Shown here in pieces: positions 53,590 through 61,160 of a DNA stretch of 64,000 bases. The stretch's first letter is position 1. The number at the start of each line of letters is the position of its first letter. The position numbers were made by a program, and so were the translations under genes. The notes beneath the pieces are model-generated. The model was not told the origin of the DNA. It saw only the letters and a program-made list of their open reading frames with translations, and made no database searches. The stretch is from Marinoscillum luteum (GTDB lineage Bacteria > Bacteroidota > Bacteroidia > Cytophagales > Cyclobacteriaceae): positions 434,001-498,000 of the forward strand of contig NZ_JBIPKE010000015.1 in NCBI RefSeq assembly GCF_044005705.1, in the 5' to 3' direction.

Positions 53590-54137
53590 AAGTCATGTAT
53601 TTCTTTCCCTATATATGGCTCCGACAGTGTTCTTAGCTTCTGCTTAGCTCTGAACAGGTAGTTTTTCACCGTGCCTTCCGGCATTTCCGTCACCTGTACA
53701 ATTTCAGGATAACTAAATCCCTCCAGGTAATAAAGCGTGAGCACTGTCCGATAGTTCAAAGGCATCTGAGCAATCAATGAATGGATAAATGTAGCATAGT
53801 CTGCCGTTTCTACCGAAAGATCCTCATGCCCTACGCTGAAATGAACCATCTCCAGGTCCTGTTCTTCCACTTTACGGTTGCGCTTCCGCAAATGATTCAC
53901 CGCCATCCGATAGGCAATGGTCGCTATCCATGTGGAGAGTTTAGCGTCAAACTTAAAGGCACTCAGGCTTTCGTAAACCTTCACAAACACATCCTGACAG
54001 AGCTCCTCTCTGTCCCGGTCATCATCTACCAGCCTGGTCACCATATGCACCACCAGCCGCTGATACTTATCGATCAGCCGCCTGAAAGCCCATTGGTCCC
54101 CCTTCAGGACATCTAACACCAGTGCTTTATCCTCCAT
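53586..54137 (-). CDS. ECF-type RNA polymerase sigma factor
   Basis: 183 aa. Region 2 (WAFRRLIDKYQRLVVHMVTR, EELCQDVFVKVYESLSAFK, LSTWIATIAYRMAVNHLRKR) and region 4 (MPLNYRTVLTLYYLEGFSYP, TEMPEGTVKNYLFRAKQKLR) are complete. It directs transcription of a regulon under control of the coupled membrane protein encoded downstream. It is divergent from a DUF6249-like membrane protein and an ABC permease gene, which are likely targets. Normal length for the group. Confidence 0.95.
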   Translation of the reverse strand: MEDKALVLDVLKGDQWAFRRLIDKYQRLVVHMVTRLVDDDRDREELCQDVFVKVYESLSAFKFDAKLSTWIATIAYRMAVNHLRKRNRKVEEQDLEMVHFSVGHEDLSVETADYATFIHSLIAQMPLNYRTVLTLYYLEGFSYPEIVQVTEMPEGTVKNYLFRAKQKLRTLSEPYIGKEIHDL

Positions 54138-54279
54138 TCAAGTATCATTAGACAACATCGGGCTCGCGGATGTTGCAGCCATCCTTAATTTATTTCTTTT
54201 TAAAAAAATCTACCACACCCTGCAACATTTACCTGATCATCTGCTGTCTAACCTTCCAAATCTTAAAAACAAAAAAATC

Positions 54280-54636
54280 ATGGATCATCATTTACAATCA
54301 GTGCTCATGCCCATAGCGGTGCTCGGCACACTTTCAGTAGGTATAGTTCTGATCATCAAAACCCTCACCGAGTATTTTCTCCGAAAGAAAATGGTAGAAA
54401 AAGGCCTGGTAGGCGATGATGCCGGCGAGCTCCTGAGAAAACAGGCAGAGAATAAATATGCAGCGCTCAAATGGGGCCTGATCATTCTCTTTGGCGGACT
54501 GGGACTCATGATCATCGAGGTGATCCCATATGACACTTCCTCCCCTCTACCTTATGGTGTATTGGCCACCAGCCTTAGCCTGGGCTTCCTCATCTACTTT
54601 GGGTTGGTACAAAAAATGAACAAGGACGGTAATTAA
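54280..54636 (+). CDS. DUF6249-like small membrane protein
   Basis: 118 aa with three membrane helices: LMPIAVLGTLSVGIVLIIKT, ALKWGLIILFGGLGLMIIEV and LATSLSLGFLIYFGLVQKM. Between the first two is a charged segment with GDDAGELLRKQAENKYAALK. The layout fits the DUF6249 proteins found beside ECF sigma genes in Bacteroidota. It is divergent from the sigma/anti-sigma pair and seven bases upstream of the ABC permease gene, so probably co-transcribed. Function unknown. Confidence 0.8.
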   Translation: MDHHLQSVLMPIAVLGTLSVGIVLIIKTLTEYFLRKKMVEKGLVGDDAGELLRKQAENKYAALKWGLIILFGGLGLMIIEVIPYDTSSPLPYGVLATSLSLGFLIYFGLVQKMNKDGN

Positions 54637-54643
54637 TAGCGCC

Positions 54644-57079
54644 ATGTGGAGAAACTATTTCATCGTTAGCTGGCGAAACATCAAAAAACACAAGGCCTTC
54701 ACCGCGATCAATGTGGTGGGTCTTTCGCTCAGCATGTCGGTCTGTCTGTTATTGATCTTGCTCGTCTATGATCATTACTCCTACGATACCGTTCATCCGT
54801 ATGGAGACCGGACCTATAGGGTACTCACCTACCAAAAAGGAGCACGGGGTATCTTCTCCAATGGCTATGCTACCTCACCGCTCCCCATCGGGGAGACACT
54901 GAGTAGTGGATATACCATTGCTGACACTTACACCAACCTCAATCATGGGCTGCATGGCGAAATACGCTCAGCGCACAAAGTGATCAATCCTGAGTCAGAA
55001 TTTGACGGACGCTCGTTGTTTGCTGATCACAACTTTTTCAAGGTATTTGGATTTGATCTCAAAAAAGGTGATCCTCTCACCGCCCTGAATGAGCCCTACT
55101 CCATGGTACTGACCTCCCAGATGGCCAATCTACTTTTTCCACAGAGAAACGCCCTGGGTGAAGAGGTGATCATGGAAGGCATGGGCCGATACAAAGTGAC
55201 GGGAATACTGACCGAGGAATTACCCAAGAGTCATATCAAGTTCAACCTCCTCGGGAGCTTCTCCACCATCCCTCTACTTGTCAAAGAGAACCATATGACC
55301 AATGAGTATAAGGAATGGGAAACCACCTGGATGAATTATAACTACATCGTGCTCAATGAGAAAGCCTCCAAAGCAGAAGCCCAGGCACTGATCAACCAGA
55401 TCGCATCAGAACAAATAAAACTTAAAGAAGATCACCCAGGGTATGAGTTTGAACTTCAAGGGCTCTCAGAGATCGTGCCCGGAAGGCTTCTCAGCAACGA
55501 AATCTCCTTTACCCTGCCTAAAATCGTGCTCTTGTTCTTCGGACTGCTTGGACTGGTGGTCATTATCACAGCCAGCATCAACTACGCCAACCTTTCAATC
55601 GCCAAATCGCTGACCAGAACCCGGGAGATTGGCATCAGGAAGGCCAATGGAGCTTCCAAGGCCCAGATCATCACACAGTTTCTGGTGGAATCGGTACTCA
55701 TCTCCACCCTATCTCTGGTAGTGGCCATTGGTATCTACTGGTTTCTGATCGATCAGTTCAATGCTCTGTGGATCTTCAATCAGGTAGGTATCACCCTTGA
55801 AGACACCGTGTTCGCTTATGGTTTCTTTCTCCTATTCAGCCTCCTTCTCGGGATCATTTCCGGCGTAGGCCCATCGTATTTCGTCTCCAGACTAGACACC
55901 ATTCGGTCTTTGAAGGGCAGCGGAGCCTTTTCCAATACCCTCAAGAGTGGTTTTTTCTCCAAAATATCTGGTAAAAAAATTCTGTTGAGTGTCCAGTTTG
56001 GTCTTTCCATAGTCATGCTGGTGAGCATCTTTCTGATCAGGGATCAGGCCAATTTCCTGACCAGGAGTAGTTTTGGGTTCGACGATGAGCACATCTACTT
56101 TGTACGGCTACAGGGACATGATCCCAAAGTGATCGAAACGGAATTTGCAAATACCCCGGGGATTGAAAACGTCACCTTCACCTCACATCACCCCGCAGTG
56201 GGTAGATCGCACGGTGCCAATATGAAACTCAATGAAGTGGATGAATTCATCACCGTCTATCACTTCTCTGTGGAGGAAAGGTATGTGAGTGTCATGGGAC
56301 TTGAGCTGATCGCAGGTACGGATTTCCCCAAGGCAGCGAATCAGGAGCAGGAAAAGTTCATAGTAGTGAATGAGCTGGCCACGAAGCGTTTGGGTTTTGA
56401 ATCTCCCGCTGCTGCGGTGGGTGAGCTGGTTTACATCGAAAATGACACCAGGGTGAAAATCGTCGGGGTGGTCAGGGACTACCATTGGGAACCGCTGATG
56501 AAATCAATAGAACCTCTGGCCCTCCGAATCAAACCCGGGGATTATCAGTTTGCTTACTTCAAAATCGCGGTAAATGATCCTGGCGCTTTTGGCAAGGGGA
56601 TGGAGCAAAAATGGAATCAGTATGACCAGGCCAGAACCTTTCAAGGGGGATTTCTCAACGAAGAAACAGACCTTTTTTATCAGTTCTTTTATGACCTTGG
56701 TGGAATTCTCACCTTCATCTCCTTGATAGCCATAGCCATTACAGCACTGGGCTTTCTGGGTATGGTAAGTTTTCACCTGAAAACAAGAACAAAGGAGATC
56801 GGAATCAGAAAGGTATTGGGTGCCAGTTTTGGGCAGATCACCCTGGCTATGACAGGTGGTTTTATGGTGATGCTGGCGGCTACTGCCCTGGTTATGGTGC
56901 CTGTAGCGGTCTTCGCCAACGGGCTCTGGATCAACCAAATGGCTGTGCACTCTCCTATCAGCATTTTCAACGTGGGGCCCGCCATACTCATTGTGGTACT
57001 GTTATCTGGGGCTACCATCCTCTCACAGGTATGGAGAAACACCTCTGAAAATCCAGTCAATGCATTGAGGTCAGAATGA
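54644..57079 (+). CDS. ABC transporter permease, MacB/FtsX family
   Basis: 811 aa, with the duplicated MacB_PCD/FtsX layout: an N-terminal helix (AINVVGLSLSMSVCLLLILL), a large periplasmic domain, three helices near 290-430, a second periplasmic domain (about 460-690) and three C-terminal helices. RTREIGIRKANGASKAQI and RTKEIGIRKVLGASFGQI are the two coupling repeats. No ATPase gene is adjacent, so it must pair with an ATPase encoded elsewhere. These permeases move lipoproteins, peptides or act as mechanotransmitters. It is co-transcribed with the DUF6249-like gene and probably under the divergent sigma factor. Confidence 0.94.
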   Translation: MWRNYFIVSWRNIKKHKAFTAINVVGLSLSMSVCLLLILLVYDHYSYDTVHPYGDRTYRVLTYQKGARGIFSNGYATSPLPIGETLSSGYTIADTYTNLNHGLHGEIRSAHKVINPESEFDGRSLFADHNFFKVFGFDLKKGDPLTALNEPYSMVLTSQMANLLFPQRNALGEEVIMEGMGRYKVTGILTEELPKSHIKFNLLGSFSTIPLLVKENHMTNEYKEWETTWMNYNYIVLNEKASKAEAQALINQIASEQIKLKEDHPGYEFELQGLSEIVPGRLLSNEISFTLPKIVLLFFGLLGLVVIITASINYANLSIAKSLTRTREIGIRKANGASKAQIITQFLVESVLISTLSLVVAIGIYWFLIDQFNALWIFNQVGITLEDTVFAYGFFLLFSLLLGIISGVGPSYFVSRLDTIRSLKGSGAFSNTLKSGFFSKISGKKILLSVQFGLSIVMLVSIFLIRDQANFLTRSSFGFDDEHIYFVRLQGHDPKVIETEFANTPGIENVTFTSHHPAVGRSHGANMKLNEVDEFITVYHFSVEERYVSVMGLELIAGTDFPKAANQEQEKFIVVNELATKRLGFESPAAAVGELVYIENDTRVKIVGVVRDYHWEPLMKSIEPLALRIKPGDYQFAYFKIAVNDPGAFGKGMEQKWNQYDQARTFQGGFLNEETDLFYQFFYDLGGILTFISLIAIAITALGFLGMVSFHLKTRTKEIGIRKVLGASFGQITLAMTGGFMVMLAATALVMVPVAVFANGLWINQMAVHSPISIFNVGPAILIVVLLSGATILSQVWRNTSENPVNALRSE

Positions 57080-57403
57080 TCACTTGGGGATACCCGCCTT
57101 ATTGGCCATACCACATGCCGTACAGGTGAGTATCCCCATAAAGTTTTTCTCCTGGCAAGCCATGCATTCGTAATAGGTAATCTCTTTGAGGGGGTCTCCC
57201 TGCTCATCGAAAAAAGCTACCGGAGTATCACACTTCTCACAAACATAATTGCGGAGTTTCTCCAGTCGCTGATCCTTCTCACAGTGTGGGCAGCGCACAG
57301 TCACCCCTTGTTTGCGCTTATTGATAGAAGATACCCGCATCCAAAAAAACAGCGGAATCACCACAATCATCAAAGCAATCACCCAAATATTTTCAATTTC
57401 CAT
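57080..57403 (-). CDS. Membrane-anchored double zinc-ribbon protein
   Basis: 107 aa from the ATG at 57403 (an upstream in-frame ATG at 57430 gives 116). One membrane helix (IWVIALMIVVIPLFFWM) is followed by two zinc-ribbon modules: CPHCEKDQRLEKLRNYVCEKC and CMACQEKNFMGILTCTACG (each CxxC...CxxC). It likely binds zinc on the cytoplasmic side. The TGA stop directly abuts the permease stop, making TGATCA. Function unknown. Confidence 0.82.
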   Translation of the reverse strand: MEIENIWVIALMIVVIPLFFWMRVSSINKRKQGVTVRCPHCEKDQRLEKLRNYVCEKCDTPVAFFDEQGDPLKEITYYECMACQEKNFMGILTCTACGMANKAGIPK

Positions 57404-57458
57404 CGGTTTCAAGTTACTTAGAAGAATCAAATTCTCCGTTAACTAGCCGATTAACTAA

Positions 57459-58409
57459 ATGAAATTCAGATTATCCATTGGGTTGTCCCTCCTTTGGTAT
57501 GCTACATTCGCACAATCTCCGCTGCATTCCACGCTTCAAAACAGTCCCCTGGGGTATACCCTAATCACCCCTCCCGGCACGGCCAAAGGACTGATTGTTT
57601 TTATTCCGGGTTTCGCACAAACTGCCGATCAACTTCTTCAGGAAACTGAATTTGAAAAGTTGGCCTATCTGTATGGAATCACCACCATCGTGGTACCCTG
57701 CGGACGCAAGATGTATGCCGACGGCCAGGTGGTGAAGCTACTGAATGAAGCCATCATCGCTACATTGAGTGACTACAACATAGCGCCTAATAAGGTGGTG
57801 ATGGGCGGATTCTCAGCGGGCGGCACCATCGCATTGAAGTACACCCAATACTGTCTGAAATACCCTGAAAGCTACCCCATCAAACCTAAAGCAGTCTTTG
57901 CAGTGGACTCGCCTGTAGACCTGAAAGAAATCTACAGCTATATGGAGCGTGAGCTGGAAAAGCAATACTCAGAGGCCGGAGTAAGTGAAGCATATGTGAT
58001 CAAGGCCCTCATGGAGCGCGAACTGGGCGGAACTCCCACAGAGGTACCTGTCCGATATCAGGAACTGAGCCCCTTCACCAAAGGGGCCAAACTAGGTGGA
58101 GAAGCAGAAGTTCTCAAATCATTTCCTATCAGACTATACCACGATGCAGACATTCAATGGCAACTAAAAAACCGCAGAAGGAGTTTCTATGACATGAATA
58201 TAGCTCCAGCCTCTGAGATGATCAACCAGCTGATGCTCTTGGGCAACACCCGGGCTGAGCTCATGATGACTGTGGGTAAGGGAGTGCGCAGCAATGGTGA
58301 AAGACATCCACACTCCATGTCCATCGTGGACGAACAGGAGCTGATGATCTGGATTCTGAAACATCTGGAAGTAGACACCAACCCTTCTCATAAAAAAGCG
58401 AGTAATTAA
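57459..58409 (+). CDS. Secreted alpha/beta hydrolase
   Basis: 316 aa with a signal peptide (MKFRLSIGLSLLWYATFA). The nucleophile motif GFSAGG (in VVMGGFSAGGTIALKYTQY) and FIPGFAQTADQLL (oxyanion region) fit the alpha/beta hydrolase fold. The C-terminal HPHSMSIVDEQE includes a candidate catalytic His. It likely cleaves an ester or similar bond in the periplasm or outside. The substrate is unknown. It starts after the zinc-ribbon gene on the other strand. Confidence 0.85.
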   Translation: MKFRLSIGLSLLWYATFAQSPLHSTLQNSPLGYTLITPPGTAKGLIVFIPGFAQTADQLLQETEFEKLAYLYGITTIVVPCGRKMYADGQVVKLLNEAIIATLSDYNIAPNKVVMGGFSAGGTIALKYTQYCLKYPESYPIKPKAVFAVDSPVDLKEIYSYMERELEKQYSEAGVSEAYVIKALMERELGGTPTEVPVRYQELSPFTKGAKLGGEAEVLKSFPIRLYHDADIQWQLKNRRRSFYDMNIAPASEMINQLMLLGNTRAELMMTVGKGVRSNGERHPHSMSIVDEQELMIWILKHLEVDTNPSHKKASN

Positions 58410-58495
58410 ACCAAAACATTTCATCATTTCTAAAAAAAGAAAAACTCAAAATCTTCTTGCCTTTTCACTTTTATCAGGTTTACTGGCCTGAGATT

Positions 58496-58516
58496 TGATC
58501 ACCAAACTTGTGATCA
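58496..58516. promoter_or_regulatory. Dyad TGATCAC-N7-GTGATCA
   Basis: Perfect seven-base arms around a seven-base spacer, 61 bases before the acetyltransferase ATG. It may be an operator, or a transcription-stop hairpin as a T run follows about 20 bases later. Confidence 0.35.
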
Positions 58517-58577
58517 CTTTATGATGAACTAAAAAATTTTTTTTTGAACCCTCAATCCAACCAAGAGTCGCCAAGTC

Positions 58578-59033
58578 ATGACCACACTTTTTCGCACCAA
58601 CGCCCAACATGCTGATTTCATAGAACTTGTCAGCCAGCTGGATGCCGACCTGGCCGTCAGAGACGGACGGGACCATGCGTTTTACCATCAGTTCAATCAA
58701 ATAGATCAGATCAAATATGCCGTGGTGGCTTATCTGGATGATCAGCCATGTGGGTGTGGCGCCATCAAACAACTGGACCCGAAAACCATGGAAGTGAAGC
58801 GCATGTTTGTGAAGCCGCAACACCGTGGAAAGAAAATGGCGTTTCAGATCCTCAATGAGCTGGAGCAGTGGGCTGCCGAACTGGGCTTTGATCGCTGCGT
58901 ATTGGAAACCGGCTATAAACAGCCTGAGGCCATTTCTCTCTATGAAAAAAGTGGCTACCGGATCATTCCCAACTACGGCCAATATGCCGGTGTGGCCAAT
59001 AGTGTCTGCTTTGAAAAGCGGCTGAAAGAATAA
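58578..59033 (+). CDS. GNAT family N-acetyltransferase
   Basis: 151 aa. The acetyl-CoA site is visible in MEVKRMFVKPQHRGKKMAFQ (Q/RxxGxx) and the C-terminal LYEKSGYRIIPNYGQY is the family end motif. It transfers an acetyl group to an amine; substrate unknown. Cytoplasmic. It precedes the protein-glutaminase-like gene by 120 bases. It resembles single-domain bacterial GNATs of the ElaA/PhnO sort. Confidence 0.92.
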   Translation: MTTLFRTNAQHADFIELVSQLDADLAVRDGRDHAFYHQFNQIDQIKYAVVAYLDDQPCGCGAIKQLDPKTMEVKRMFVKPQHRGKKMAFQILNELEQWAAELGFDRCVLETGYKQPEAISLYEKSGYRIIPNYGQYAGVANSVCFEKRLKE

Positions 59034-59090
59034 GCCCTCTATGATCATCACCTCATAAAAATAAAAGGAGGATTCGGTCTCAGGAAAGCG

Positions 59091-59098
59091 TAGCTTTG
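59091..59098 (+). promoter_or_regulatory. Candidate -7 element before the protein-glutaminase-like gene
   Basis: TAGCTTTG matches TAnnTTTG. The transcript would begin about 59103, just before a 12-codon upstream frame. No good -33 element is visible. Confidence 0.35.
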
Positions 59099-59118
59099 CA
59101 GTCATCAAGTTAATCCCC

Positions 59119-59157
59119 ATGACCACAAGTTTTACACCTTCTTTCCGTTTCGCATGA
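59119..59157 (+). other. 12-codon upstream reading frame coupled to the next gene
   Basis: ATG at 59119 reads MTTSFTPSFRFA and stops at TGA 59155-59157, overlapping the ATG of the next gene (59154) as ATGA. It may couple or limit translation of the downstream enzyme. It could be chance. Confidence 0.3.
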
Positions 59158-60017
59158 TCCCTTCCACTCATGCTCCGCTCATCAGTCCTGAAGACTACGA
59201 TCTCCTGCTCGGTGCCAAACCACCTACCCCAGAGCTTACTCCCATTTCTTTTGCCGAAAGGGAAGAACTTCTGGACCTTGTGATTGCTGAAAACATAGAA
59301 TACCGATACATCAACGGATCATGTGAAGACCGGGCGCATTACATCTCCCTACTCCTGAAAAAACATCAGGTGACTGCTGGTAAAATCTGGAATTTCGCAC
59401 CTGCCAGGTATTCCCTCTCCTCGGATGAGCTCTTCAATATGACCGACCCGTTGGGAATTTCTGAAAATACCACCTGGGGCTACCACGTAGCACCTTTCCT
59501 CACGGCCTACAATGAACAAGGGGAAATAGAAACACTGGTGATCGATCAGTCACTGAGTGCAGATGTGCTCCTGACCATAGACGAGTGGCTTGCCCTCATG
59601 AACTGTCCCCGGTCTATTTACCTGCTCACAGATGCAGACAGCTACCTGTTTTTTTCGCTCAACAACTACCTGATGCAGGACGAGTCCGCTCCTGCGGATG
59701 AGTGGCCGGCCTTTCTACCCTCTATTATCACCGGCAACTTCTGGAACCTGGCCCCTGGAGATGATTACGTACAAAAAGGACTCTCCATCAATGACCTGGC
59801 CCTGGAGATCTTTAGCATCAAAAATCAGTTGCCAGCGCACGAAGAGGCCTATCTGCATGAGCTCCTAAAAAACATTGATGATGTCATCCGGCTCACCGAA
59901 GTGGCCAAGCCTGCTGAACTGTCATCCAAGACCTATCGCAGCCTGATCAGCTACTACGACAAGCGCTATGCGCACTGGAACGACCGTGTGGCGCATACCC
60001 AGGCGTGCCTCAACTAG
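59154..60017 (+). CDS. Protein-glutaminase-like enzyme (putative cytoplasmic Gln deamidase)
   Basis: 287 aa. The catalytic triad layout matches bacterial protein glutaminase: C57 in NGSCEDRAHYIS, H111 in TWGYHVAPFL and D131 in TLVIDQSL, with the KIWNFAP segment between. The His-Asp spacing of 20 equals that of the known Chryseobacterium enzyme as I recall it. That family deamidates protein glutamine to glutamate. No signal peptide is seen, which differs from the secreted enzymes, so an internal protein target is possible. A C-terminal helical part (about 200-287) is not recognised. Neighbours are a GNAT gene and a convergent secreted unknown. The activity is inferred from motifs only. Confidence 0.75.
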   Translation: MIPSTHAPLISPEDYDLLLGAKPPTPELTPISFAEREELLDLVIAENIEYRYINGSCEDRAHYISLLLKKHQVTAGKIWNFAPARYSLSSDELFNMTDPLGISENTTWGYHVAPFLTAYNEQGEIETLVIDQSLSADVLLTIDEWLALMNCPRSIYLLTDADSYLFFSLNNYLMQDESAPADEWPAFLPSIITGNFWNLAPGDDYVQKGLSINDLALEIFSIKNQLPAHEEAYLHELLKNIDDVIRLTEVAKPAELSSKTYRSLISYYDKRYAHWNDRVAHTQACLN

Positions 60018-60023
60018 CTGAAT

Positions 60024-61019
60024 TCAATCTACTGCGTAACTTTTGAAATGTCGCTCTTTGATGCGGGTTCTGTAATCTGTGATGAGCGCACTGTAGCTCC
60101 CCACTCCCAGTCCGGGTGTCACGTAGTAGTAGATCTTTCCATCGGAGGCATCTGAGATTACATGGGTGTCTATGCTCCCGCGCTCACCCGGTGTACTCAC
60201 GATCTGGAGATAGGCATAGCTGGCATCCCTGGCCAAAATAGCCTCACGAATCACAGATGGATCAACCAACTGCACAGGATACGGGTATATCTCAGCGAGC
60301 TCTTCAGCAGCTACCTTCGGGTCCACGTCGTTCTGATCGATGAGGAGAATCTTATCCTTCAGCTCCGGGTTATTCGCCTCTATCTGTTTAGGCATTTTGC
60401 TCATCTTGTTTTCACTATCAGTGGCCAGGTACCTCAGGAGGTACTGGATTTGCTGTACACCATAGACCGCACCCGACAATGAAGGATAAACAGAAGGAAG
60501 AAACACACTGACCAGCGGTTTGGTATCAGAAATCTCCAGCGTGGTAATTTCCCTGGACAGCACCGTGTATTTTGAGGTGTGATTATAGGTCAGTTCTCCA
60601 GTGGAGGAAGTGCGCCACCCGGCCGGGTCGCCATCGGAGCCACTCACCAGTCCTATTCGCTCATACTCCAGGTACTGACCAAAACTGATCAGCAGGTATT
60701 GATCGGGGTTTTTCTCTATGAGTTCGAAGGCTGTGGCCTCCGGGTGAAATTCTACCTTCTCGGTCAAATCCCAAAAATTCTCCAGCGCATATCTGAGGGC
60801 AAAATTGCGCCCTGCTATTTGGTTTTGATAATCCTCCAGTGCTTTGGGATACTTCTTACTGAGCTTGGATACTATTTTGGGATCGGGCTCCTCCAGCACG
60901 AGCAGCAGTGTGGAGTTCTTAATCTTCTCGACATCTTTCTGGTCGGTATTGAGAAATTGGGCGTTGGCTGCTACGGAAAGTACATACAGCAGACATACAG
61001 ACCCTAGTAATCTGGTCAT
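60024..61019 (-). CDS. Secreted protein of unknown function
   Basis: 331 aa with a signal peptide (MTRLLGSVCLLYVLSVAANA). The mature protein has alternating helices and strands (KDVEKIKNSTLLLVLEEPDP, QIQYLLRYLATDSE, LKDKILLIDQNDVDP) and a final beta region (ASDGKIYYYVTPGL). The segment ILLIDQNDVDPKVAAEELAE may hint at a Rossmann-like part, but no family is recognised. It is periplasmic or surface-located. Its 3' end is six bases from that of the protein-glutaminase-like gene. Confidence 0.78.
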   Translation of the reverse strand: MTRLLGSVCLLYVLSVAANAQFLNTDQKDVEKIKNSTLLLVLEEPDPKIVSKLSKKYPKALEDYQNQIAGRNFALRYALENFWDLTEKVEFHPEATAFELIEKNPDQYLLISFGQYLEYERIGLVSGSDGDPAGWRTSSTGELTYNHTSKYTVLSREITTLEISDTKPLVSVFLPSVYPSLSGAVYGVQQIQYLLRYLATDSENKMSKMPKQIEANNPELKDKILLIDQNDVDPKVAAEELAEIYPYPVQLVDPSVIREAILARDASYAYLQIVSTPGERGSIDTHVISDASDGKIYYYVTPGLGVGSYSALITDYRTRIKERHFKSYAVD

Positions 61020-61134
61020 AGGCGAATCATTATTTTAGGCACATCGAAGGTAGAAAAATATCCGCATCAGTCATAAGCAATTGATTGATAATGGAAGAAT
61101 GCTGAGTATTTCTTACCGATCCAACTCTTTCAAG

Positions 61135-61142
61135 TAGTTTTG
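61135..61142 (+). promoter_or_regulatory. Candidate -7 element of the radical SAM gene
   Basis: TAGTTTTG matches TAnnTTTG and lies 18 bases before the TTG start. No TTTG is at the usual -33 distance. Confidence 0.35.
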
Positions 61143-61160
61143 TAGGCGATCCCTACGGCC

